Positions 17,873 through 26,297 of a DNA stretch of 64,000 nt are shown here, in pieces; position 1 is the first letter of the stretch; every line of letters starts with the position of its first letter. The DNA is from Chitinophagaceae bacterium C216 (GTDB lineage Bacteria > Bacteroidota > Bacteroidia > Chitinophagales > Chitinophagaceae). A model generated the notes under the pieces. It was not told the origin of the DNA, searched no databases, and was given only the letters and a program-made list of their open reading frames with translations. The DNA is taken from the NCBI GenBank assembly GCA_028485475.2, contig CP144143.1, forward strand, positions 496,001 through 560,000. The letters run 5' to 3'. The position numbers were made by a program, and so were the translations under genes.

Positions 17873-18953
17873 GATACTTAAATATTTGGGTCAAGAATTG
17901 ATCTTTAAATTGAAAACCCCATCCCGGTTCTGTACGAGGCTTTGCCATACCATTGCTAATTTCCAGAGGGTGATCAATAAGCGGATCTATCCAATCAAAC
18001 GATTCGGCTCCTGCCCCATTAGGTATAGTACACAAAAGAGGAACATCATAGTCTTTATAATAATGTGGCAAAACAAGGATGCCGTAACTCTGTGCCAGTG
18101 CAGCACTTGCTTTCCAACCTTCTACCCCTCCCAAACGAAGGATGTCGGGTTGCCATATATCAATGGCATTTCTTATTAATAGCTCACGTAGCGGAACCAT
18201 CGAGTATTCCCGCTCACCCATAGCTAAAGAAATTCCTGCTTGGTTTCGCAAAAACTGATATCCCTGAAAGTCTGTATGGTCTATGGGTTCTTCAAACCAC
18301 TGAATATTTAGATCGCGGGCAGCTCTTGCCAGCAATAAAGCATTGGACACTGTCATACCCTGATTGGCATCCATCATAATATCTACATTATTTCCGACAG
18401 CCTCCCTCACCAGTCGCAACCTTTCTAGGTCTTCTCTCCAGTCTGGCTTACCAACTTTTATTTTTACAGCTTTAAAACCTCTATCTTTATAAGCCTTCAC
18501 CTCTGCTATCAGCTCCTCAATCGAATAAGACAACCAACCTCCACTTCCGTATACAGGCACTTTATTTACCGATACACCCCACAATTTCCATATCGGCTGA
18601 CCCAGTATTTTACCCCAAGCATCCCACATTGCAATATTAAATGCTCCTTGTGCCCAGCGATTTATACCTTCTTTGCCAAAGTATTCACTCGCCTCATCTG
18701 CTTTTTTCAAAACTTTAATGGTATCATGAACTTGCTCACCTACAACGAGACTTCCAATATCTTTTAATGCCCCAACAATGGCCTCCGGACTGTATTGAAA
18801 GCTCAGCAAATACGACTCACCAATAACTCCATTCGATACCTGTATGCGCAATACGATAAAGGAAAGTTCGGTAAGCGTATGCGTAGCATCGGCTATATTA
18901 TAAGGAAGCTCTGCCTTGGCTGTATATATAGAATAATCTGTAATCGTATACAT
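17865..18953 (-). CDS. Mandelate racemase/muconate lactonizing-type enzyme (sugar-acid dehydratase candidate)
   Basis: Enolase-superfamily enzyme that abstracts a proton alpha to a carboxylate with Mg2+. The KxK motif is K164-K166 (VKIKVG). Metal ligands are D195 (MMDANQG), E221 (WFEEP) and E247 (MGERE). The His-Asp dyad is D270 (WQPDILRLGG) and H297 (LPHYYKD), with E317 near the end. This residue set is that of the mandelate racemase subgroup, mostly acid-sugar dehydratases. The coupled SDR gene and the nearby glycosidase relics make an aldonate such as fuconate or galactonate plausible. That is inference. Confidence 0.88.
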   Translation of the reverse strand: MYTITDYSIYTAKAELPYNIADATHTLTELSFIVLRIQVSNGVIGESYLLSFQYSPEAIVGALKDIGSLVVGEQVHDTIKVLKKADEASEYFGKEGINRWAQGAFNIAMWDAWGKILGQPIWKLWGVSVNKVPVYGSGGWLSYSIEELIAEVKAYKDRGFKAVKIKVGKPDWREDLERLRLVREAVGNNVDIMMDANQGMTVSNALLLARAARDLNIQWFEEPIDHTDFQGYQFLRNQAGISLAMGEREYSMVPLRELLIRNAIDIWQPDILRLGGVEGWKASAALAQSYGILVLPHYYKDYDVPLLCTIPNGAGAESFDWIDPLIDHPLEISNGMAKPRTEPGWGFQFKDQFLTQIFKYRE

Positions 18954-18970
18954 AATGGATATTTTGGCAG

Positions 18971-18978
18971 CAAATATA
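18971..18978 (-). promoter_or_regulatory. -7 promoter box of the enolase-superfamily/SDR operon
   Basis: TATATTTG on the minus strand, 18 bases upstream of the start codon, matches TAnnTTTG. An ATTG lies about 20 bases further upstream as a weak -33 candidate. Confidence 0.4.
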
Positions 18979-19474
18979 ATACAGCCCTTCTCAAGGCTTT
19001 CAATAAATTATTATTAGCCCTTGAAGAATATAGCCTCTCCTATTTTCATCATCTCGATGTAAAGAAATGTACGTGTGAAAAAAGACTTCGTTAGCGAGCG
19101 ATTATCTTAATAATAAACCTTTTAATTTTCCTGCGTGAATTATACAGGAAAGTTTGGCTTGTGAGGCCAAGGATAAAGTTATCCCATCGTTTTAAGTTGC
19201 CTAGAATGGTTATTATAATTATCGCTGCAAACTCGGAATATACTTTCTGCGTTTAATGCGCTTAATATGCTCCTCTATCTTTAAGATTTGACTGAAGATA
19301 TCTCATACGATTGAAAAAGAAAAGCTTCCCTTCTTGTATGTTGGCCGTAAATGATTGGGCATAAAAGGTATTATTATGATGCTGAAGTCTTGCCTCTCAT
19401 GGCGTCTGAGTAAAACCGATGTACCCTCACTGCTGATTTAGAGAATATCATAAGTCATAATAGCCTACATCCAT
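18979..19474. other. Gene-free stretch between sugar-acid operon and tRNA
   Basis: About 500 bases without an intact gene. On the minus strand, 19091-19385 holds protein-like fragments in two frames broken by stops (for example DIFSQILKIEEHIKRIKRRK, and a second frame ending at 19091). This may be a decayed gene, but no family is recognisable. No repeats or other structure were seen. Confidence 0.35.
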
Positions 19475-19504
19475 AAAAAAAGCCCCAACAAACGCTGGGG
19501 CTTT
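19475..19504 (-). terminator. Rho-independent terminator of the tRNA gene
   Basis: On the minus strand AAAGCCCCA and TGGGGCTTT form a 9-bp stem with an eight-base loop, followed by a T run. It begins seven bases past the tRNA 3' end. Confidence 0.85.
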
Positions 19505-19510
19505 CCATCG

Positions 19511-19584
19511 TGGTCCCACCTGGGCTCGAACCAGGGACCCCCTGATTATGAGTCAGGTGCTCTAACCGGCTGAGCTATAGGACC
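19511..19584 (-). tRNA. tRNA with CAU anticodon (Met elongator or Ile2)
   Basis: A complete 74-base cloverleaf: 7-bp acceptor (GGTCCTA with TGGGACC), D arm GCTC/GAGC, anticodon stem CCTGA/TCAGG with loop CTCATAA (anticodon CAT), T arm CCTGG-TTCGAGC-CCAGG, and discriminator A. CCA is not encoded. The loop is shared by elongator tRNA-Met and the TilS-modified tRNA-Ile2. It is not an initiator by the paired acceptor end. I cannot settle which of the two it is. Confidence 0.95.
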
Positions 19585-19654
19585 GATGCCGAAAAACGGC
19601 AAATTCTAAAAAAGAACTTTTGCTTAAGAGGAGGGCAAAAGTATAGAAAAATTT

Positions 19655-22066
19655 TTATTTCCCCACAAAATCTCTAAGATAGGAACAGCGCGTCAACGCC
19701 TCCTTATAAAATGCGGTTTGCCCGTATTGGGATTTCAATAAGCTGTAATATTTATTATTCATGAAATCAAAATAATATCGATCAGTTAGCTTTTCATATG
19801 TATCGTAATCCGCGTAATCTCCATAACGCGGTTTTGCCACCTGTTTCTGACTGCAGCGCGCCATCATAAACAAGCATTTGGCTTTAAACTCGGGATCTGC
19901 ACTGGCCTCCAGTGCTTTTTTAAAATAAGATTCGGCCGTAGCAGCCGTGTAGTACTCCCGCTGAAAAGGAGTAGCATTTGGGGGAACGAAATAGCCATCT
20001 GAACCACTGCGAAAATATTCCACCAGATTCCAGGCATAGCCGTAGTAAGTTACATTGTAAAGTCCTAATGCAATTTTGTACAGATGTTGTGCTGCATTGG
20101 CTTTATCAGTTTTAGCAAGCTCATGTAGCTTTTTCATTTCAAGGGCGTAAGCGAGTTGAGTAGTGGTTACCGTATCTCCGGGCAGACGCTCTTCCCTGTC
20201 AAACCATAAATCGATAAACGGATTTTTCTCAATAATTCTTTGCTGAGGCAGCTGCTGCAGCCAGCTCACGGCTTTATCGTAATGATATTCGCGCAAATAA
20301 GCCGTACCTACAAACTCCTGAACATCGGCAAGCTTTATAGTATTGTTAGCTACCAGAAATGCTTCATATGGCGTAAACTGTTTACCGCTCAAAAAATCAT
20401 AAAGCTTTTCAGCTTGCGGGCTATCAAAAGAATTACGCAAATAGCTGATGGCACTCTTATACCCTGCAATACCCAGACTTTCAGAGGAGCCCATGGCCAA
20501 CAAAGTTTTTACACGATCGCCCTGTGCTTCATATCTTTTAGCCAGCACATCCATCATCAAGTTTCTGTAAAAGCGATACCATTGTGCGGGTTCGGAGTTG
20601 CTTTCATGCAACAACACCCCCTCGGAAGTTCTTCGCGTTCCTTCTGAAGCTTTTTCATACAACCATTTTATTGAGGGCAGTATATTGGCCTCAAAAGCCG
20701 CATCTATGACTTCCTGCTGACTAATAGTTACCAGCAGATTGGTAAGCATCCATTGGTCTTTCAAGCGAGGAGACAAAGACATTTGTCCTGCTTTGGTTAA
20801 TAGTGATCTAGCAGTAGCAAAATCCTTCAGCATATACGCTCCATGCGCGGCAGCCAGATACATGAGCGCCGGGTCCTTCACCTTTTTCTCTGTTGCAATG
20901 TGCTGCAGAAAGTTCACAAAATCTCTTAAAGGTTCTTGTCTGATATGTAAAAGACTATCGCGCTCGGCTGGGGTGTAATAGTAGTAGTAATAATAATAAA
21001 TGCCGTTTAACTGATCCTCGTATTCCTTGCTCATGCGCGGCGTTAGGTAATCTTCTTCATATTTGTTGATTTCTCTTACTACAAGCGTAGAAAATATATC
21101 AGCCGATGGCCAAAGACGATAAATGGATTTCAGTGTATTCAAATCTGGTTCAGGTGTCTGCAGCGCAAACAACGAAAGCATCTCTGCTTTTTCCCTATCG
21201 TTGCCGCACAATGATAGATATGATGCTCTGTCCGCCTCCTTGACCACAGCCCAGTTAAAACCGTAATAATTAGAAACTATTTTCACCGGGCTCATGTGAA
21301 AGGCTTTGGAAAAGAGATAAGCCGACTCTTTATGCTGTTTCAATCGGAACAAAGCTCCCGCCTTTAAAGCAAGGCTCATGGGCTGCAGGATGCTCTTCTC
21401 GGGATTGCCCGCCACCAGTTCATCATAGTATCTAATGGCATCCTGATAATGATTATTGTAATGCGCGAGTCGGACAATCTGATAACCATATTTCAACCTG
21501 AACAAATCTGTTTTTGCCACTTTATATAGTTGCAATCCGTTTTTGATAAGCTTGTCCATAGTAATACTATCGCGCGTTACCGGTTCCCACTCATCTGTAG
21601 GCAATACATGAGGCTCTACTTTTTTCGCATACAAAATATATCCGAGCGCTTCCAAGTCTTTTTTCTTGAGGAAAAATTGCGACATACCATTGCGACTAAT
21701 TGAATCAGGAAGCGTCGGGGGCGTTTTTCTTTCAATATGATAATACAGGGTATGAATGTCTTTTGCAGGAAATTTCATGATGAAAGCTCTCACATCTTTC
21801 TCAGGCACTGTATTACCCGTAAATGATACCCATTCCTTTACCAGCGTTTCTTGCGTATTTACCGGCTCGTTATAATCGAACAAAAACAGTTCATTCGTAT
21901 AAAAGAAAGGTCTATAGCGAATTTGTGATGTAGCGTATTGGTTAAAAAAGCTGATATAATAATCATAGGGATCTATGCCGCCTCCGCATCCGATGATATT
22001 CTGAGGAACAGATATCAACGCAGCACTAATAATGCTGCATACTGCGGTAAATACTTTCCAGCTCAT
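19655..22066 (-). CDS. Large exported protein with TPR-like helices, unknown function
   Basis: 803-residue protein with a hydrophobic leader ending in NIIGCGGG (Cys27), so possibly a lipoprotein. The middle looks like tetratricopeptide-type helical hairpins (for example DAIRYYDELVAGNPEKS then ALKAGALFRLKQHKESAYLFSKA), and the rest is also helical. An uninterrupted run of eight Tyr lies near the centre. No catalytic motif is seen. Its start overlaps the end of the upstream lipoprotein gene by 41 bases, so the two are made together. Bacteroidota-type envelope protein of unknown role; scaffold or cell-surface assembly are only guesses. Confidence 0.7.
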   Translation of the reverse strand: MSWKVFTAVCSIISAALISVPQNIIGCGGGIDPYDYYISFFNQYATSQIRYRPFFYTNELFLFDYNEPVNTQETLVKEWVSFTGNTVPEKDVRAFIMKFPAKDIHTLYYHIERKTPPTLPDSISRNGMSQFFLKKKDLEALGYILYAKKVEPHVLPTDEWEPVTRDSITMDKLIKNGLQLYKVAKTDLFRLKYGYQIVRLAHYNNHYQDAIRYYDELVAGNPEKSILQPMSLALKAGALFRLKQHKESAYLFSKAFHMSPVKIVSNYYGFNWAVVKEADRASYLSLCGNDREKAEMLSLFALQTPEPDLNTLKSIYRLWPSADIFSTLVVREINKYEEDYLTPRMSKEYEDQLNGIYYYYYYYYTPAERDSLLHIRQEPLRDFVNFLQHIATEKKVKDPALMYLAAAHGAYMLKDFATARSLLTKAGQMSLSPRLKDQWMLTNLLVTISQQEVIDAAFEANILPSIKWLYEKASEGTRRTSEGVLLHESNSEPAQWYRFYRNLMMDVLAKRYEAQGDRVKTLLAMGSSESLGIAGYKSAISYLRNSFDSPQAEKLYDFLSGKQFTPYEAFLVANNTIKLADVQEFVGTAYLREYHYDKAVSWLQQLPQQRIIEKNPFIDLWFDREERLPGDTVTTTQLAYALEMKKLHELAKTDKANAAQHLYKIALGLYNVTYYGYAWNLVEYFRSGSDGYFVPPNATPFQREYYTAATAESYFKKALEASADPEFKAKCLFMMARCSQKQVAKPRYGDYADYDTYEKLTDRYYFDFMNNKYYSLLKSQYGQTAFYKEALTRCSYLRDFVGK
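20975..20998. repeat. (TAT/TAC)8 trinucleotide tract encoding Tyr8
   Basis: Eight consecutive Tyr codons on the minus strand (TAT TAT TAT TAC TAC TAC TAT TAC) within the 803-residue protein. Mixed codons limit but do not exclude slippage. Length changes would keep the frame. Confidence 0.8.
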
Positions 22067-23066
22067 GCGATGGATATTTACTTAAAGTTACTGAATCGCA
22101 ATGATACAGTACCACACGTAATCGGGAAGCTTTCAATTTTTTATTTAGCAAGGAGGCAACGGCCTGCACGGTTTCAATATTGCTGTTTTCATAACGTAGC
22201 CTATCGCCGACTTTCAATCGTCGCCCATCCACTAGCGTATCTTCTATTACTTCGAAAAGGTTTTTATCTGTTTGACGAAACCGGCTTAATAATGAAGGTT
22301 TGATAGACATAAAGAGTCCGGCATATTTGTTATCGCGAAACAGCACATACCAATCGAAAAGTGGAAGACCAATATCTAACGGTAAAGGATATGTATCTAT
22401 AGCTCCTGCATATTGCTGAAACTCCTTTACACTAATAATGGAATTCACCGCATCGCTCTGCTGTAGTGTACCCATATTATAGCACATCAACAAACCTTTC
22501 TGTACCGGAGGAATCCCCGCAGAGCCGGTGTATTTTACCTGATGTAGACGTATGGTAGCAGATAGCTCCGGCTCTGAGTACTCCCGCTTTATTTCCTCTA
22601 AAAAATAAAAATACTTGCGCCTAGTGGTAGTAGTCCAGTCGCAGTCCATTTGCACTTCTTTAAAAGTAGTCAATCGGTACAGTTGCTGATATTTTTTTAT
22701 GAGCGAAGTGACATTACGCGCCAGCACTCGAATTGCAGTACTATCCAGCTTATAAAAAACCTCATTGGTGATAAATACCGTAGGAATAATATTGATATTT
22801 TTAAGAAAACCGGTATCCCTTACTACAAGCTTTGCAACGGGCGAAGCCCTTTGTGCAAGCTCATCCCACACCACATCAAATAACTTCACGTAAAGTGTAC
22901 TTACCTGCAAGCTGTCGAGACGAAGTCTTTCAAATCCAGATAGCTGAAACTGGCTTTTCCAGTAATAAAATGCAGGCTCCACATGACGAGTATGCTGCCT
23001 ACAGCTGCCGATAATACATACAATAATAATAGCAGCAAGTATCTTTATGGCAGGGCTCTTGTTCAT
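22026..23066 (-). CDS. Lipoprotein of unknown function, partner of the 803-residue protein
   Basis: 346-residue exported lipoprotein: lipobox IIGSC with Cys22 after a hydrophobic leader. It is rich in charged and aromatic residues, with a repeating pattern of short strands (STLYVKLFDVVWDE, INIIPTVFITNEVFY). The C-terminal VQAVASLLNKKL and LRVVLYHCDS do not fit any family I know. It overlaps the downstream TPR-like gene by 41 bases and follows the GH3/beta-lactamase gene by 18 bases, so all three may form one minus-strand operon. No function is assigned. Confidence 0.65.
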   Translation of the reverse strand: MNKSPAIKILAAIIIVCIIGSCRQHTRHVEPAFYYWKSQFQLSGFERLRLDSLQVSTLYVKLFDVVWDELAQRASPVAKLVVRDTGFLKNINIIPTVFITNEVFYKLDSTAIRVLARNVTSLIKKYQQLYRLTTFKEVQMDCDWTTTTRRKYFYFLEEIKREYSEPELSATIRLHQVKYTGSAGIPPVQKGLLMCYNMGTLQQSDAVNSIISVKEFQQYAGAIDTYPLPLDIGLPLFDWYVLFRDNKYAGLFMSIKPSLLSRFRQTDKNLFEVIEDTLVDGRRLKVGDRLRYENSNIETVQAVASLLNKKLKASRLRVVLYHCDSVTLSKYPSHELESIYRSMQHY

Positions 23067-23084
23067 CTGTCATCCTATAATAAC

Positions 23085-26012
23085 TTAGGATATTCCTGTT
23101 ACACCAAGTGCCCGATAAATAGCATCCTGAATTTGGCCGCGAATATCTTTACCATCGATAACTAGGCCTTGGCTATTGCGTGAAGGATACACTCTATTGG
23201 AAAGGAAAATATAAAGGATGTTATACTTAGGATCTACCCATACACAAGTGCCGGTAAACCCTGTATGTCCATAAGTTTGTGGTGAGGCTAGCTGGCTTGG
23301 ATAGGGACGTTGGCGAGTGTCATTATCTTTTTCGGGCTTGTCAAAACCATAGCCTCTGCGGCTGATGCTGCTACGATAAGCCGTAAAATTTTGTATGGTT
23401 TCCCATTTCAGAAAACGACGGCCGTTCAGCTCTCCTCCGTTCAATAACATCTGATACAGTTTACCAAGATCGTATGCACTGGAAAACAAACCTGCATGAC
23501 CAGCAACACCACCTCCCAAAGCTGCGCCTTCATCATGTACTGTGCCATGAATCAATTGATTGCGAAAACCATACTCTATTTCGGTAGGTACAATTCGTTC
23601 GAGAGGAAAACGTTCCAAAGGGCGATACCCTGTAGTAGTCATGTGCAACGGAATATAAAAATTATCCCGAACGTATTCTTCCAATGCCTTTCCGGATACG
23701 GTTTCCACAATTTTTCCCAGAAACCAAAAATCGTTATCGCTATATTCGTACTTTCTACCCTGTGGTACAACAGGACTTTGCAAGATACTCGCCCAGATGG
23801 TATCCTTCCAGTCGTCGCGTATGTAAAGGTTTCTAGCTACAGGTGTGGTAAACCCGGGCTCCGGAGCAGAACGATAAAGATCAGTTCTAGGATTGCCATC
23901 CTCATCAAGGGTGGCTTTATAAAAAGGAATGAAAGGTACCATACCGGCCTGATGCAGCAATATGTTTTCCAGAGTCAGATCTGCTTTGTTCGTTTTTCGA
24001 GTAAACGGTAAATAGTCCTTCAGCTTTTTTTTTAAATCTACCTTTCCCTCTTCCACCAGTTTCATGATGGATACCGTTACTGCCGATATTTTAGTAACCG
24101 AAGCCAGATCAAAAATACTGTGGAGCTGCATAGCAGGAGCATTTTCGAACTCATAGTTTCCGAAAGCTTTGTGATAAACAATCTTGCCGTCTTTGGCAGC
24201 AAGTATTACACATCCGGGAAAAGCTCTTCTATTGATGCCAGCTTGTGCCAGCGAATCAACTTCAGCAAAACGCTCGTCGCCTATAGGCTCTAATATTGCC
24301 GTTTCGGGATTTGTAATAATTTTTCCATCGCCGGCTTTATAGGCACACACACTCATCGGCAACGACCCCTGAGCGACAAAGTCGCCGCGAAGCCAGTCTG
24401 CCGCTACATTTTGAAAGATATCATCATCTTCATAACATACTACTAAAGATTGGGCTCCACAGAGGCTATTTATGGCCAGTGGGTTACCAAACACCAGAGT
24501 AATAGCATTGGTTTTATTCAATGCATACCAGCTTTTCAGTGCTTCCTGAGTGATGCCATAATTGTTGTTCTTGGTATTTCTCAAGGTAAGATCATGAAAA
24601 CCGATGATCACATCATCATACTTCCCTTCCTCAATTGCTTTTACCACCATGCCTCCTTTACTAGCAGGCTCGTTGTATTTGATATAAAACACATCAGCAT
24701 TAAAATCTTTTTTCAAACGCTCCCCCAGAGCTTTGTTTTCCTTTGTACCGAATCCCACATAAGCAATCTTACGATCCTTCTTTAAAGGCCAAGAGAAAAA
24801 CTCATTTCTGAAGGTAGTAGTATTGGTAAGTTTCAATAGTGTCAAAGCGTTTTTGGCCACTTCCTGTCTGATAGCATTGGTTTCTGCATTTAGGTCTGCT
24901 AGCAAATTGTCCAGCACTACGGGCTGCTGATGAGCCAAGCCTAAATTATATTTTGCCCTCAATACTTTCTTTACTTTAGCTTCAATATCTTTCCAAGAAA
25001 GGCGTTTCTGCTTGATAGCTTCTTTCACTGCATTAATCGTTCCTTCTACACTTTCGGGCAGGCATAGCATATCATTACCGGCAATCAGCGCCTCCACGGC
25101 AATGGTGCCACCAGGAAAGAATTTTGCCACACCTTTCATCTCTAGGGCATCGGTAAAAGTAAGCCCGGTAAAGCCTAATTCGTTTCTGAGAATACCGTTT
25201 ACAGCATTAGCCGAAATAGAGGTAGCACGGTTTTTTCCTTTTTCAATAGAAGGTACAGAAAGATGCCCTACCATTACACTTTGTACGCCAGCCTTAATCA
25301 TTTCACGGAAAGGATACAGCTCCATATCGTCTAGTTCGGCACGCGATTTATTAATCACTGGTAAATCCAAGTGTGAGTCTACATCTACATCACCATGTCC
25401 GGGAAAATGCTTGGCACAAGCCATAATGCCGGCATCCTGCATTCCCTTCATATAAGCCACACCCATTTTGGCAACACGATATTTATCTTCTCCAAATGAG
25501 CGAAAGCCGATAACAGGATTATTGGGATTATTATTAATATCTACTACTGGAGCATAGTCTACATGCACTCCTAGACGTTTGTGCTGCGCACCGATGGCTT
25601 TACCTGTACGATATACCAGCGAAGGATCAGCGACGGCACCTAGCGTCATAGCATAAGGATATTGTGTAACACTGTCTAGACGCATACCTAAACCGTACTC
25701 ACCATCGATAGTAATAAGAATAGGAGTTTTGGCAATGCTCTGATAATAATTGGTCAGTTTTGCCTGTCTTACCGGACCTCCCTGAAAAAAGCAAATTGAA
25801 CCTACGTTATATTTCTTAATACTGTTAACTACATTAGGCTCTACCCCTTTATTGGAATAAGCCCTAATAATAATCAGTTGGGCGATGCGTTCTTCATTGG
25901 TCAATTTCTTATAGGTTTCTTCCACCCACTTATGAGCTGCGGCATCATTTTGTGCATAGGAAAAAAAAGAACAGGCTGTAGCCAGCAAAAACAAACCAAA
26001 CTTTTTCATCAT
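23085..26012 (-). CDS. GH3 (NagZ-like) and class C beta-lactamase-like serine hydrolase fusion
   Basis: Exported two-enzyme protein (signal peptide residues 1-20). Residues about 25-395 are a family 3 glycoside hydrolase of beta-N-acetylhexosaminidase type: KHFPGHG at 201-207 carries the NagZ His, and D288 in FTDALEMKG is the nucleophile. Residues about 400-570 are a GH3 C-terminal alpha/beta domain. Residues about 590-975 are a penicillin-binding/beta-lactamase family serine hydrolase with S638-x-x-K641 (SVTK), YSD near 785 in the YxN position, and HTG near 925. The pairing suggests peptidoglycan or muropeptide turnover in the periplasm. It may be co-transcribed with the two downstream unknown envelope genes. 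Confidence 0.93.
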   Translation of the reverse strand: MMKKFGLFLLATACSFFSYAQNDAAAHKWVEETYKKLTNEERIAQLIIIRAYSNKGVEPNVVNSIKKYNVGSICFFQGGPVRQAKLTNYYQSIAKTPILITIDGEYGLGMRLDSVTQYPYAMTLGAVADPSLVYRTGKAIGAQHKRLGVHVDYAPVVDINNNPNNPVIGFRSFGEDKYRVAKMGVAYMKGMQDAGIMACAKHFPGHGDVDVDSHLDLPVINKSRAELDDMELYPFREMIKAGVQSVMVGHLSVPSIEKGKNRATSISANAVNGILRNELGFTGLTFTDALEMKGVAKFFPGGTIAVEALIAGNDMLCLPESVEGTINAVKEAIKQKRLSWKDIEAKVKKVLRAKYNLGLAHQQPVVLDNLLADLNAETNAIRQEVAKNALTLLKLTNTTTFRNEFFSWPLKKDRKIAYVGFGTKENKALGERLKKDFNADVFYIKYNEPASKGGMVVKAIEEGKYDDVIIGFHDLTLRNTKNNNYGITQEALKSWYALNKTNAITLVFGNPLAINSLCGAQSLVVCYEDDDIFQNVAADWLRGDFVAQGSLPMSVCAYKAGDGKIITNPETAILEPIGDERFAEVDSLAQAGINRRAFPGCVILAAKDGKIVYHKAFGNYEFENAPAMQLHSIFDLASVTKISAVTVSIMKLVEEGKVDLKKKLKDYLPFTRKTNKADLTLENILLHQAGMVPFIPFYKATLDEDGNPRTDLYRSAPEPGFTTPVARNLYIRDDWKDTIWASILQSPVVPQGRKYEYSDNDFWFLGKIVETVSGKALEEYVRDNFYIPLHMTTTGYRPLERFPLERIVPTEIEYGFRNQLIHGTVHDEGAALGGGVAGHAGLFSSAYDLGKLYQMLLNGGELNGRRFLKWETIQNFTAYRSSISRRGYGFDKPEKDNDTRQRPYPSQLASPQTYGHTGFTGTCVWVDPKYNILYIFLSNRVYPSRNSQGLVIDGKDIRGQIQDAIYRALGVTGIS

Positions 26013-26033
26013 TACTATTTTATAGGTGCATTA

Positions 26034-26041
26034 CAAATGTA
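26034..26041 (-). promoter_or_regulatory. -7 promoter box of the GH3/beta-lactamase operon
   Basis: TACATTTG on the minus strand, 22 bases upstream of the start codon, matches TAnnTTTG exactly. Confidence 0.4.
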
Positions 26042-26297
26042 ACGCCTAATATTTATAAAATGAGAGGAAATGCAGAGTACATTCTACTATTTCAACACGT
26101 CTAGCGACATGTGTCAAAAAATTATAAGGATCGTTAGGCAAGAAAATTTTTTTAGATTTCTTTTCTGTATAGAGTAATATTTTTATCGCTAAATGTATTC
26201 TCTGTACTTTTTCTTACAATTCATTTAAAACTTGCTGCAGAAGGTTTTCGCTTTTGTATTTTCCTCGTACCTTCGTCTGTTCAAAATTGTAAAGACA

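Noticed and set aside
19091-19385. Possible decayed transposase in the gap before the tRNA
   Set aside because: Fragments in two frames look protein-like, but I cannot match any transposase motif, and no terminal inverted repeats or target duplications were seen.
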